Assembly (NCBI GenBank): GCA_037893245.1
Contig: JBAIAA010000609.1
Coordinates: forward strand, 142,403-206,402
DNA: 64,000 bases
DNA from: Crossaster papposus
Lineage: Eukaryota; Echinodermata; Asteroidea; Velatida; Solasteridae
Direction: 5' to 3'
The translations under genes and the position numbers were made by a program. The stretch's first letter is position 1, and the number at the start of each line of letters is the position of its first letter. The notes under the pieces are model-generated. The model worked only from the letters and a program-made list of their open reading frames with translations. It did no database searches and was not told where the DNA came from. Of the stretch, positions 12,905-25,678 are shown one piece after another.

Positions 12905-15518
12905 AAACACATGATGTGGGAACAAGCCCTCGAGTTAAATATGTAAAGGGAAAGAAGTGTGCATAAGACATATGTAAAGGGAAAGAAGTGTGCATAAGAA
13001 ATATGTAAAGGGAAAGAAGTGTGCATAAGAAATAAACACATGATGTCGGGACAAGCCCTCGAGTTAAATATGTAAAGGGAAAGAAGTGTGCATAAGACAT
13101 ATGTAAAGGGAAAGAAGTGTGCATAAGAAATATGTAAAGGGAAAGAAGTGTGCATAAGAAATATGTAAAGGGAAAGAAGTGTGCATAAGAAATATGTAAA
13201 GGGAAAAAAGTGTGCATAAGAAATATGTAAAGGGAAAGAAGTGTGCATAAGAAATATGTAAAGGGAAAGAAGTGTGCATAAGAAATATGTAAAGGGAAAG
13301 AAGTGTGCATAAGAAATATGTAAAGGGAAAGAAGTGTGCATAAGAAATATGTAAAGGGAAAGAAGTGTGCATAAGAAATATGTAAAGGGAAAGAAGTGTG
13401 CATAAGAAATATGTAAAGGGAAAGAAGTGTGCATAAGAAATAGGTAAAGGGAAAGAAGTGTGCATAAGATATAGGTAAAGGGAAAGAAGTGTGCATAAGA
13501 AATATGTAAAGGGAAAGAAGTGTGCATAAGAAATATGTAAAGGGAAAGAAGTGTGCATAAGAAATATGTAAAGGGAAAGAAGTGTGCATAAAAAATATGT
13601 AAAGGGAAAGAAGTGTGCATAAGAAATATGTAAAGGGAAAGAAGTGTGCATAAGAAATATGTAAAGGGAAAGAAGTGTGCATAAGAAATATGTAAAGGGA
13701 AAGAAGTGTGCATAAGAAATATGTAAAGGGAAAGAAGTGTGCATAAGAAATATGTAAAGGGAAAGAAGTGTGCATAAGAAATATGTAAAGGGAAAGAAGT
13801 GTGCATAAGAAATATGTAAAGGGAAAGAAGTGTGCATAAGAAATATGTAAAGGGAAAGAAGTGTGCATAAGAAATATGTAAAGGGAAAGAAGTGTGCATA
13901 AGAAATATGTAAAGGGAAAGAAGTGTGCATAAGAAATATGTAAAGGGAAAGAAGTGTGCATACGAAATATGTAAAGGGAAAGAAGTGTGCATAAGAAATA
14001 TGTAAAGGGAAAGAAGTGTGCATAAGAAATATGTAAAGGGAAAGAAGTGTGCATAAGAAATATGTAAAGGGAAAGAAGTGTGCATAAGAAATATATAAAG
14101 GGAAAGAAGTGTGCATAAGAAATATGTAAAGGGAAAGAAGTGTGCATAAGAAATATGTAAAGGGAAAGAAGTGTGCATAAGAAATATGTAAAGGGAGAGA
14201 AGTGTGCATAAGAAATATTTAAAGGGAAAGAAGTGTGCATAAGAAATATGTAAAGGGAAAGAAGTGTGCATAAGAAATATATAAAGGGAAAGAAGTGTGC
14301 ATAAGAAATATGTAAAGGGAAAGAAGTGTGCATAAGAAATATGTAAAGGGAAAGAAGTGTGCATAAGAAATATGTAAAGGGAAAGAAGTGTGCATAGGAA
14401 ATATGTAAAGGGAAAGAAGTGTGCATAAGAAATATGTAAAGGGAAAGAAGTGTGCATAAGAAATATGTAAAGGGAAAGAAGTGTGCATAAGAAATATGTA
14501 AAGGGAAAGAAGTGTGCATGAGAAATATGTAAAGGGAAAGAAGTGTGCATAAGAAATATGTAAAGGGAAAGAAGTGTGCATAAGAAATATGTAAAGGAAA
14601 AGAAGTGTGCATAAGAAATATGTAAAGGGAAAGAAGTGTGCATAAGAAATATGTAAAGGGAAAGAAGTGTGCATAAGAAATATGTAAAGGGAAAGAAGTG
14701 TGCATAAGAAATATGTAAAGGGAAAGAAGTGTGCATAAGAAATATGTAAAGGGAAATAAGTGTGCATCAGAAATATGTAAAGGGAAAGAAGTGTGCATAC
14801 GAAATATGTAAAGGGAAAGAAGTGTGCATAAGAAATATGTAAAGGGAAAGAAGTGTGCATAAGAAATATGTAAAGGGAAAGAAGTGTGCATAAGAAATAT
14901 GTAAAGGGAAAGAAGTGTGCATAAGAAATATGTAAAGGGAAAGAAGTGTGCATAAGAAATATGTAAAGAGAAAGAAGTGTGCATAAGAAATATGTAAAGG
15001 GAAAGAAGTGTGCATAAGAAATATGTAAAGGGAAAAAAGTGTGCATAAGAAATATGTAAAAGGAAAGAAGTGTGCATAAGAAATATGTAAAGGGAAAGAA
15101 GTGTGCATAAGAAATATGTAAAGGGAAAGAAGTGTGCATAAGAAATATGTAAAGGGAAAGAAGTGTGCATAAGAAATATGTAAAGGGAAAGAAGTGTGCA
15201 TAAGAAATATGTAAAGGGAAAGAAGTGTGCATAAGAAATATGTAAAGGGAAAGAAGTGTGCATAAGAAATATGTAAAGGGAAAGAAGTGTGCATAAGAAA
15301 TATGTAAAGGGAAAAAAGTGTGCATAAGAAATATGTAAAGGGAAAGAAGTGTGCATAAGAAATATGTAATGGGAAAGAAGTGTGCATAAGAAATATGTAA
15401 AGGGAAAGAAGTGTGCATAATAAATATGTAAAGGGAAAGAAGTGTGCATAAGAAATATGTAAAGGGAAATAAGTGTGCATAAGAAATATGTAAAGGGAAA
15501 GAAGTGTGCATAAGAAAT
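12905..15518 (+). repeat. 2614-bp higher-order repeat block, divergent right end
   Basis: Elements at 12905 and 13034 are followed by 82 units in all. The distal part is richer in private variants than the blocks to its left, such as ATAGGTAAAGG near 13441 and 13471, AATATATAAAGG near 14091 and 14278, CATGAGAAAT near 14519 and CATCAG near 14766. It marks the transition between the paired-element domain and the single-element domain. Greater divergence at the edge of a homogenised domain is expected of satellites; that reading is my inference. Confidence 0.82.
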
Positions 15519-15585
15519 AAACACATGATGTCGGGACAAGCCCTCGAGTTAAATATGTAAAGGTAAAGAAGTGTGCATAAGAAAT

Positions 15586-15615
15586 AAAAAAGGGAAAGAA
15601 GTGTGCATAAGAAAT
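15586..15615 (+). repeat. 30-bp short unit (AAAAAAGGG form), reference copy of 17
   Basis: The ATGTAAAGGG start of a normal unit is replaced by AAAAAAGGG, giving 30 bp. It lies exactly one 31-bp unit downstream of a C-type element. The same arrangement is found after the elements at 15519, 16236, 17883, 18600, 21208, 24325, 24732, 26490, 26897, 27722, 29260, 34554, 36263, 37894, 39603, 41141 and 43547. The one-base loss shifts reading frame, which argues against any long reading frame being real. Confidence 0.93.
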
Positions 15616-15678
15616 ATGTAAAGGGAAAGAAGTGTGCATAATAAATATGTAAAGGGAAATAAGTGTGCATAAGAAATA

Positions 15679-15709
15679 TGTAAAGGGAAAGACGTGTGCA
15701 TAAGAAATA
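15679..15709 (+). repeat. GACG marker unit of the element/short-unit module (9 copies)
   Basis: A unit with AAAGACGTG in place of AAAGAAGTG lies with its GACG exactly 172 bp downstream of an element start. It occurs at about 15691, 16408, 18055, 18772, 21380, 24497, 26662, 34726 and 38066. The unit just before it carries AAATAAG. Element, unit, short unit, two units, AAATAAG unit and GACG unit therefore form a module copied at least nine times. Confidence 0.88.
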
Positions 15710-17882
15710 TGTAAAGGGAAAGAAGTGTGCATAAGAAATATGTAAAGGGAAAGAAGTGTGCATAAGAAATATGTAAAGGGAAATAAGTGTGCATAAGAAA
15801 TATGTAAAGGGAAAGAAGTGTGCATAAGAAATATGTAAAGGGAAAGAAGTGTGCATAAGAAATATGTAAAGGGAAAGAAGTGTGCATAAGAAATATGTAA
15901 AGAGAAAGAAGTGTGCATAAGAAATATGTAAAGGGAAAGAAGTGTGCATAATAAATATGTAAAGGGAAAGAAGTGTGCATAAGAAATATGTAAAGGGAAA
16001 GAAGTGTGCATAAGAAATATGTAAAGGGAAAGAAGTGTGCATAAGAAATATGTAAAGGGAAAGAAGTGTGCATAAGAAATATGTAAAGGGAAAGAAGTGT
16101 GCATAAGAAATATGTAAAGGGAAAGAAGTGTGCATAAGAAATATGTAAAGGGAAAGAAGTGTGCATAAGAAATATGTAAAGGGAAAGAAGTGTGCATAAG
16201 AAATATGTAAAGGGAAAGAAGTGTGCATAAGAAATAAACACATGATGTCGGGACAAGCCCTCGAGTTAAATATGTAAAGGTAAAGAAGTGTGCATAAGAA
16301 ATAAAAAAGGGAAAGAAGTGTGCATAAGAAATATGTAAAGGGAAAGAAGTGTGCATAAGAAATATGTAAAGGGAAATAAGTGTGCATAAGAAATATGTAA
16401 AGGGAAAGACGTGTGCATAAGAAATATGTAAAGGGAAAGAAGTGTGCATAAGAAATATGTAAAGGGAAAGAAGTGTGCATAAGAAATATGTAAAGGGAAA
16501 TAAGTGTGCATAAGAAATATGTAAAGGGAAAGAAGTGTGCATAAGAAATATGTAAAGGGAAAGAAGTGTGCATAAGAAATATGTAAAGGGAAAGAAGTGT
16601 GCATAAGAAATATGTAAAGAGAAAGAAGTGTGCATAAGAAATATGTAAAGGGAAAGAAGTGTGCATAATAAATATGTAAAGGGAAAGAAGTGTGCATAAG
16701 AAATATGTAAAGGGAAAGAAGTGTGCATAAGAAATATGTAAAGGGAAAGAAGTGTGCATAAGAAATATGTAAAGAGAAAGAAGTGTGCATAAGAAATATG
16801 TAAAGGGAAAGAAGTGTGCATAAGAAATATGTAAAGGGAAAGAAGTGTGCATAAGAAATATGTAAAGGGAAAGAAGTGTGCATAAGAAATATGTAAAGGG
16901 AAAGAAGTGTGCATAAGAAATATGTAAAGGGAAAGAAGTGTGCATAAGAAATATGTAAAGGGAAAGAAGTGTGCATAAGAAATATGTAAAGGGAAAGAAG
17001 TGTGCATAAGAAATATGTAAAGGGAAAGAAGTGTGCATAATAAATATGTAAAGGGAAAGAAGTGTGCATAAGAAATATGTAAAGGGAAAGAAGTGTGCAT
17101 AAGAAATATGTAAAGGGAAAGAAGTGTGCATAAGAAATATGTAAAGGGAAAGAAGTGTGCATAAGAAATATGTAAAGGGAAAGAAGTGTGCATAAGAAAT
17201 ATGTAAAGGGAAAGAAGTGTGCATAAGAAATATGTAAAGGGAAAGAAGTGTGCATAAGACATATGTAAAGGGAAAGAAGTGTGCATAAGAAATATGTAAA
17301 GGGAAAGAAGTGTGCATAAGAAATATGTAAAGGGAAAGAAGTGTGCCTAAGAAATATGTAAAGGGAAAGAAGTGTGCATAAGAAATATGTAAAGGGAAAG
17401 AAGTGTGCATAAGAAATATGTAAAGGGAAAGAAGTGTGCATAAGAAATATGTAAAGGGAAAGAAGTGTGCATAAGAAATATGTAAAGGGAAAGAAGTGTG
17501 CATAAGAAATATGTAAAGGGAAAGAAGTGTGCATAAGAAATATGTAAAGGGAAAGAAGTGTGCATAAGAAATATGTAAAGGGAAAGAAGTGTGCATAAGA
17601 AATATGTAAAGGGAAAGAAGTGTGCATAAGAAATATGTAAAGGGAAAGAAGTGTGCATAAGAAATATGTAAAGGGAAATAAGTGTGCATAAGAAATATGT
17701 AAAGGGAAAGAAGTGTGCATAAGAAATATGTAAAGGGAAAGAAGTGTGCATAAGAAATATGTAAAGGGAAAGAAGTGTGCATAATAAATATGTAAAGGGA
17801 AAGAAGTGTGCATAAGAAATATGTAAAGGGAAATAAGTGTGCATAAGAAATATGTAAAGGGAAAGAAGTGTGCATAAGAAAT

Positions 17883-20800
17883 AAACACATGATGTCGGGA
17901 CAAGCCCTCGAGTTAAATATGTAAAGGTAAAGAAGTGTGCATAAGAAATAAAAAAGGGAAAGAAGTGTGCATAAGAAATATGTAAAGGGAAAGAAGTGTG
18001 CATAATAAATATGTAAAGGGAAATAAGTGTGCATAAGAAATATGTAAAGGGAAAGACGTGTGCATAAGAAATATGTAAAGGGAAAGAAGTGTGCATAAGA
18101 AATATGTAAAGGGAAAGAAGTGTGCATAAGAAATATGTAAAGGGAAATAAGTGTGCATAAGAAATATGTAAAGGGAAAGAAGTGTGCATAAGAAATATGT
18201 AAAGGGAAAGAAGTGTGCATAAGAAATATGTAAAGGGAAAGAAGTGTGCATAAGAAATATGTAAAGAGAAAGAAGTGTGCATAAGAAATATGTAAAGGGA
18301 AAGAAGTGTGCATAATAAATATGTAAAGGGAAAGAAGTGTGCATAAGAAATATGTAAAGGGAAAGAAGTGTGCATAAGAAATATGTAAAGGGAAAGAAGT
18401 GTGCATAAGAAATATGTAAAGGGAAAGAAGTGTGCATAAGAAATATGTAAAGGGAAAGAAGTGTGCATAAGAAATATGTAAAGGGAAAGAAGTGTGCATA
18501 AGAAATATGTAAAGGGAAAGAAGTGTGCATAAGAAATATGTAAAGGGAAAGAAGTGTGCATAAGAAATATGTAAAGGGAAAGAAGTGTGCATAAGAAATA
18601 AACACATGATGTCGGGACAAGCCCTCGAGTTAAATATGTAAAGGTAAAGAAGTGTGCATAAGAAATAAAAAAGGGAAAGAAGTGTGCATAAGAAATATGT
18701 AAAGGGAAAGAAGTGTGCATAAGAAATATGTAAAGGGAAATAAGTGTGCATAAGAAATATGTAAAGGGAAAGACGTGTGCATAAGAAATATGTAAAGGGA
18801 AAGAAGTGTGCATAAGAAATATGTAAAGGGAAAGAAGTGTGCATAAGAAATATGTAAAGGGAAATAAGTGTGCATAAGAAATATGTAAAGGGAAAGAAGT
18901 GTGCATAAGAAATATGTAAAGGGAAAGAAGTGTGCATAAGAAATATGTAAAGGGAAAGAAGTGTGCATAAGAAATATGTAAAGAGAAAGAAGTGTGCATA
19001 AGAAATATGTAAAGGGAAAGAAGTGTGCATAATAAATATGTAAAGGGAAAGAAGTGTGCATAAGAAATATGTAAAGGGAAAGAAGTGTGCATAAGAAATA
19101 TGTAAAGGGAAAGAAGTGTGCATAAGAAATATGTAAAGAGAAAGAAGTGTGCATAAGAAATATGTAAAGGGAAAGAAGTGTGCATAAGAAATATGTAAAG
19201 GGAAAGAAGTGTGCATAAGAAATATGTAAAGGGAAAGAAGTGTGCATAAGAAATATGTAAAGGGAAAGAAGTGTGCATAAGAAATATGTAAAGGGAAAGA
19301 AGTGTGCATAAGAAATATGTAAAGGGAAAGAAGTGTGCATAAGAAATATGTAAAGGGAAAGAAGTGTGCATAAGAAATATGTAAAGGGAAAGAAGTGTGC
19401 ATAATAAATATGTAAAGGGAAAGAAGTGTGCATAAGAAATATGTAAAGGGAAAGAAGTGTGCATAAGAAATATGTAAAGGGAAAGAAGTGTGCATAAGAA
19501 ATATGTAAAGGGAAAGAAGTGTGCATAAGAAATATGTAAAGGGAAAGAAGTGTGCATAAGAAATATGTAAAGGGAAAGAAGTGTGCATAAGAAATATGTA
19601 AAGGGAAAGAAGTGTGCATAAGACATATGTAAAGGGAAAGAAGTGTGCATAAGAAATATGTAAAGGGAAAGAAGTGTGCATAAGAAATATGTAAAGGGAA
19701 AGAAGTGTGCCTAAGAAATATGTAAAGGGAAAGAAGTGTGCATAAGAAATATGTAAAGGGAAAGAAGTGTGCATAAGAAATATGTAAAGGGAAAGAAGTG
19801 TGCATAAGAAATATGTAAAGGGAAAGAAGTGTGCATAAGAAATATGTAAAGGGAAAGAAGTGTGCATAAGAAATATGTAAAGGGAAAGAAGTGTGCATAA
19901 GAAATATGTAAAGGGAAAGAAGTGTGCATAAGAAATATGTAAAGGGAAAGAAGTGTGCATAAGAAATATGTAAAGGGAAAGAAGTGTGCATAAGAAATAT
20001 GTAAAGGGAAAGAAGTGTGCATAAGAAATATGTAAAGGGAAATAAGTGTGCATAAGAAATATGTAAAGGGAAAGAAGTGTGCATAAGAAATATGTAAAGG
20101 GAAAGAAGTGTGCATAAGAAATATGTAAAGGGAAAGAAGTGTGCATAAGAAATATGTAAAGGGAAAGAAGTGTGCATAAGAAATATGTAAAGGGAAAGAA
20201 GTGTGCATAAGAAATATGTAAAGGGAAAGAAGTGTGCATCAGAAATATGTAAAGGGAAAGAAGTGTGCATAAGAAATATGTAAAGGGAAAGAAGTGTGCA
20301 TAAGAAATATGTAAAGGGAAAGAAGTGTGCATAAGAAATATGTAAAGGGAAAGAAGTGTGCATAAGAAATATGTAAAGGGAAAGAAGTGTGCATAAGAAA
20401 TATGTAAAGGGAAAGAAGTGTGCATAAGAAATATGTAAAGGGAAAGAAGTGTGCATAAGAAATATGTAAAGGGAAAGAAGTGTGCATAAGAAATATGTAA
20501 AGGGAAAGAAGTGTGCATAAGAAATATGTAAAGGGAAAGAAGTGTGCATAAGAAATATGTAAAGGGAAAGAAGTGTGCATAAGAAATATGTAAAGGGAAA
20601 GAAGTGTGCATAAGAAATATGTAAAGGGAAAGAAGTGTGCATAAGAAATATGTAAAAGGAAAGAAGTGTGCATAAGAAATATGTAAAGGGAAAGAAGTGT
20701 GCATAAGAAATATGTAAAGGGAAAGAAGTGTGCATAGGAAATATGTAAAGGGAAAGAAGTGTGCATAAGAAATATGTAAAGGGAAAGAAGTGTGCATAAG

Positions 20801-21207
20801 AAATATGTAAAGGGAAAGAAGTGTGCATAAGAAATATGTAAAGGGAAAGAAGTGTGCATAAGAAATATGTAAAGAGAAAGAAGTGTGCATAAGAAATATG
20901 TAAAGGGAAAGAAGTGTGCATAATAAATATGTAAAGGGAAAGAAGTGTGCATAAGAAATATGTAAAGGGAAAGAAGTGTGCATAAGAAATATGTAAAGGG
21001 AAAGAAGTGTGCATAAGAAATATGTAAAGGGAAAGAAGTGTGCATAAGAAATATGTAAAGGGAAAGAAGTGTGCATAAGAAATATGTAAAGGGAAAGAAG
21101 TGTGCATAAGAAATATGTAAAGGGAAAGAAGTGTGCATAAGAAATATGTAAAGGGAAAGAAGTGTGCATAAGAAATATGTAAAGGGAAAGAAGTGTGCAT
21201 AAGAAAT
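17883..21207 (+). repeat. 2364-bp higher-order repeat copy 2, overlapping the first 2608-bp copy
   Basis: The 717-bp element spacing is repeated at 17883 and 18600. Markers AAGACATATG near 19622 and GTGCCTAAG near 19710 sit exactly 2364 bp from their partners in copy 1. The segment from 18600 is then reused with a 2608-bp period: the same markers reappear near 22230 and 22318, and a CATCAG unit near 20238 reappears near 22846. Two overlapping periods show successive rounds of duplication with different end points. Confidence 0.87.
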
Positions 21208-23474
21208 AAACACATGATGTCGGGACAAGCCCTCGAGTTAAATATGTAAAGGTAAAGAAGTGTGCATAAGAAATAAAAAAGGGAAAGAAGTGTGCATAAG
21301 AAATATGTAAAGGGAAAGAAGTGTGCATAAGAAATATGTAAAGGGAAATAAGTGTGCATAAGAAATATGTAAAGGGAAAGACGTGTGCATAAGAAATATG
21401 TAAAGGGAAAGAAGTGTGCATAAGAAATATGTAAAGGGAAAGAAGTGTGCATAAGAAATATGTAAAGGGAAATAAGTGTGCATAAGAAATATGTAAAGGG
21501 AAAGAAGTGTGCATAAGAAATATGTAAAGGGAAAGAAGTGTGCATAAGAAATATGTAAAGGGAAAGAAGTGTGCATAAGAAATATGTAAAGAGAAAGAAG
21601 TGTGCATAAGAAATATGTAAAGGGAAAGAAGTGTGCATAATAAATATGTAAAGGGAAAGAAGTGTGCATAAGAAATATGTAAAGGGAAAGAAGTGTGCAT
21701 AAGAAATATGTAAAGGGAAAGAAGTGTGCATAAGAAATATGTAAAGAGAAAGAAGTGTGCATAAGAAATATGTAAAGGGAAAGAAGTGTGCATAAGAAAT
21801 ATGTAAAGGGAAAGAAGTGTGCATAAGAAATATGTAAAGGGAAAGAAGTGTGCATAAGAAATATGTAAAGGGAAAGAAGTGTGCATAAGAAATATGTAAA
21901 GGGAAAGAAGTGTGCATAAGAAATATGTAAAGGGAAAGAAGTGTGCATAAGAAATATGTAAAGGGAAAGAAGTGTGCATAAGAAATATGTAAAGGGAAAG
22001 AAGTGTGCATAATAAATATGTAAAGGGAAAGAAGTGTGCATAAGAAATATGTAAAGGGAAAGAAGTGTGCATAAGAAATATGTAAAGGGAAAGAAGTGTG
22101 CATAAGAAATATGTAAAGGGAAAGAAGTGTGCATAAGAAATATGTAAAGGGAAAGAAGTGTGCATAAGAAATATGTAAAGGGAAAGAAGTGTGCATAAGA
22201 AATATGTAAAGGGAAAGAAGTGTGCATAAGACATATGTAAAGGGAAAGAAGTGTGCATAAGAAATATGTAAAGGGAAAGAAGTGTGCATAAGAAATATGT
22301 AAAGGGAAAGAAGTGTGCCTAAGAAATATGTAAAGGGAAAGAAGTGTGCATAAGAAATATGTAAAGGGAAAGAAGTGTGCATAAGAAATATGTAAAGGGA
22401 AAGAAGTGTGCATAAGAAATATGTAAAGGGAAAGAAGTGTGCATAAGAAATATGTAAAGGGAAAGAAGTGTGCATAAGAAATATGTAAAGGGAAAGAAGT
22501 GTGCATAAGAAATATGTAAAGGGAAAGAAGTGTGCATAAGAAATATGTAAAGGGAAAGAAGTGTGCATAAGAAATATGTAAAGGGAAAGAAGTGTGCATA
22601 AGAAATATGTAAAGGGAAAGAAGTGTGCATAAGAAATATGTAAAGGGAAATAAGTGTGCATAAGAAATATGTAAAGGGAAAGAAGTGTGCATAAGAAATA
22701 TGTAAAGGGAAAGAAGTGTGCATAAGAAATATGTAAAGGGAAAGAAGTGTGCATAAGAAATATGTAAAGGGAAAGAAGTGTGCATAAGAAATATGTAAAG
22801 GGAAAGAAGTGTGCATAAGAAATATGTAAAGGGAAAGAAGTGTGCATCAGAAATATGTAAAGGGAAAGAAGTGTGCATAAGAAATATGTAAAGGGAAAGA
22901 AGTGTGCATAAGAAATATGTAAAGGGAAAGAAGTGTGCATAAGAAATATGTAAAGGGAAAGAAGTGTGCATAAGAAATATGTAAAGGGAAAGAAGTGTGC
23001 ATAAGAAATATGTAAAGGGAAAGAAGTGTGCATAAGAAATATGTAAAGGGAAAGAAGTGTGCATAAGAAATATGTAAAGGGAAAGAAGTGTGCATAAGAA
23101 ATATGTAAAGGGAAAGAAGTGTGCATAAGAAATATGTAAAGGGAAAGAAGTGTGCATAAGAAATATGTAAAGGGAAAGAAGTGTGCATAAGAAATATGTA
23201 AAGGGAAAGAAGTGTGCATAAGAAATATGTAAAAGGAAAGAAGTGTGCATAAGAAATATGTAAAGGGAAAGAAGTGTGCATAAGAAATATGTAAAGGGAA
23301 AGAAGTGTGCATAGGAAATATGTAAAGGGAAAGAAGTGTGCATAAGAAATATGTAAAGGGAAAGAAGTGTGCATAAGAAATATGTAAAGGGAAAGAAGTG
23401 TGCATAAGAAATATGTAAAGGGAAAGAAGTGTGCATAAGAAATATGTAAAGGGAAAGAAGTGTGAATAAGAAAT
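21208..23474 (+). repeat. 2608-bp higher-order repeat, second copy, cut short
   Basis: It opens with a C-type element at 21208 plus the short-unit module and retains the 2608-bp-shifted markers. The next element comes after 2267 bp. A GTAAAAGGAAAG unit near 23231 pairs with one near 20654 at 2577 bp, one unit less than 2608, so one 31-bp unit has been lost between the markers. Confidence 0.85.
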
Positions 23475-23513
23475 AAACACATGATGTCGGGACAAGCCCT
23501 CGAGTTAAGAAAT
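23475..23513 (+). repeat. 39-bp variant of the 36-bp element
   Basis: The right end reads GAGTTAAGAAAT instead of GAGTTAAAT, adding three bases that look like the AAGAAAT tail of a normal unit. It is followed after one unit by a normal C-type element at 23545, so the spacing is 70 rather than 67 bp. Its left flank carries GTGTGAATAAG. Confidence 0.93.
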
Positions 23514-25639
23514 ATGTAAAGGGAAAGAAGTGTGCATAAGAAATAAACACATGATGTCGGGACAAGCCCTCGAGTTAAATATGTAAAGGGAAAGAAGTGT
23601 GCATAAGAAATATGTAAAGGGAAAGAAGTGTGCATAAGAAATATGTAAAGGGAAAGAAGTGTGCATAAGAAATATGTAAAGGGAAAGAAGTGTGCATAAG
23701 AAATATGTAAAGGGAAAGAAGTGTGCATAAGAAATATGTAAAGGGAAAGAAGTGTGCATAAGAAATATGTAAAGGGAAAGAAGTGTGCATAAGAAATATG
23801 TAAAGGGAAAGAAGTGTGCATAAGAAATATGTAAAGGGAAAGAAGTGTGCATAAGAAATATGTAAAGGGAAAGAAGTGTGCATAAGAAATATGTAAAGGG
23901 AAAGAAGTGTGCATAAGAAATATGTAAAGGGAAAGAAGTGTGCATAAGAAATATGTAAAGGGAAAGAAGTGTGCATAAGAAATATGTAAAGGGAAAGAAG
24001 TGTGCATAAGAAATATGTAAAGGGAAAGAAGTGTGCATAAGAAATATGTAAAGGGAAAGAAGTGTGCATAAGAAATATGTAAAGGGAAAGAAGTGTGCAT
24101 AAGAAATATGTAAAGGGAAAGAAGTGTGCATAAGAAATATGTAAAGGGAAAGAAGTGTGCATAAGAAATATGTAAAGGGAAAGAAGTGTGCATAAGAAAT
24201 ATGTAAAGGGAAAGAAGTGTGCATAAGAAATATGTAAAGGGAAAGAAGTGTGCATAAGAAATATGTAAAGGGAAAGAAGTGTGCATAAGAAATATGTAAA
24301 GGGAAAGAAGTGTGCATAAGAAATAAACACATGATGTCGGGACAAGCCCTCGAGTTAAATATGTAAAGGGAAAGAAGTGTGCATAAGAAATAAAAAAGGG
24401 AAAGAAGTGTGCATAAGAAATATGTAAAGGGAAAGAAGTGTGCATAAGAAATATGTAAAGGGAAATAAGTGTGCATAAGAAATATGTAAAGGGAAAGACG
24501 TGTGCATAAGAAATATGTAAAGGGAAAGAAGTGTGCATAAGAAATATGTAAAGGGAAAGAAGTGTGCATAAGAAATATGTAAAGGGAAAGAAGTGTGCAT
24601 AAGAAATATGTAAAGGGAAAGAAGTGTGCATAAGAAATATGTAAAGGGAAAGAAGTGTGCATAAGAAATATGTAAAGGGAAAGAAGTGTGCATAAGAAAT
24701 ATGTAAAGGGAAAGAAGTGTGCATAAGAAATAAACACATGATGTCGGGACAAGCCCTCGAGTTAAATATGTAAAGGGAAAGAAGTGTGCATAAGAAATAA
24801 AAAAGGGAAAGAAGTGTGCATAAGAAATATGTAAAGGGAAAGAAGTGTGCATAAGAAATATGTAAAGGGAAAGAAGTGTGCATAAGAAATATGTAAAGGG
24901 AAAGAAGTGTGCATAAGAAATAAACACATGATGTCGGGACAAGCCCTCGAGTTAAATATGTAAAGGGAAAGAAGTGTGCATAAGAAATATGTAAAGGGAA
25001 AGAAGTGTGCATAAGAAATATGTAAAGGGAAAAAAGTGTGCATAAGAAATATGTAAAGGGAAAGAAGTGTGCATAAGAAATATGTAAAGGGAAAGAAGTG
25101 TGCATAAGAAATATGTAAAGGGAAAGAAGTGTGCATAAGAAATATGTAAAGGGAAAGAAGTGTGCATAAGAAATATGTAAAGGGAAAGAAGTGTGCATAA
25201 GAAATATGTAAAGGGAAAGAAGTGTGCATAAGAAATATGTAAAGGGAAAGAAGTGTGCATAAGAAATATGTAAAGGGAAAGAAGTGTGCATAAGAAATAT
25301 GTAAAGGGAAAGAAGTGTGCATAAGAAATATGTAAAGGGAAAGAAGTGTGCATAAGAAATATGTAAAGGGAAAGAAGTGTGCATAAGAAATATGTAAAAG
25401 GAAAGAAGTGTGCATAAGAAATATGTAAAGGGAAAGAAGTGTGCATAAGAAATATGTAAAGGGAAAGAAGTGTGCATAGGAAATATGTAAAGGGAAAGAA
25501 GTGTGCATAAGAAATATGTAAAGGGAAAGAAGTGTGCATAAGAAATATGTAAAGGGAAAGAAGTGTGCATAAGAAATATGTAAAGGGAAAGAAGTGTGCA
25601 TAAGAAATATGTAAAGGGAAAGAAGTGTGAATAAGAAAT

Positions 25640-25678
25640 AAACACATGATGTCGGGACAAGCCCTCGAGTTAAGAAAT
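25640..25678 (+). repeat. 39-bp variant element, second copy
   Basis: This is identical in arrangement to the 39-bp element 2165 bp upstream, including the GTGTGAATAAG left flank and the normal C-type element 70 bp downstream at 25710. It is one of the strongest markers of the 2165-bp duplication. Confidence 0.93.

Larger units (their letters stand above)
15519..17882 (+). repeat. 2364-bp higher-order repeat, copy 1
   Basis: C-type elements at 15519 and 16236 (717 bp apart, then 1647 bp to the next) define a 2364-bp period. Each element is followed by one unit carrying AAAGGTAAAG, then a 30-bp short unit, then units with the AAATAAG and AAAGACG changes. A GTGCCTAAG unit near 17346 and an AAGACATATG unit near 17258 recur 2364 bp downstream. 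Confidence 0.88.

Noticed and set aside
14219-22258. Longest minus-strand open frame (2679 codons) and similar ones throughout, encoding a 31-residue hydrophobic repeat
   Set aside because: All three frames of the strand give the same peptide because the 31-bp unit lacks antisense stops. Frames run through 30-bp units by shifting phase, overlap each other extensively, begin at arbitrary in-repeat ATG or TTG codons and end at the TAA of a 36-bp element or at point changes. Stop-creating substitutions (near 14216, 14766, 17346, 20238, 32356, 35447, 46818, 50014, 53062, 57800 and 63770) are common, so there is no sign of selection for openness.
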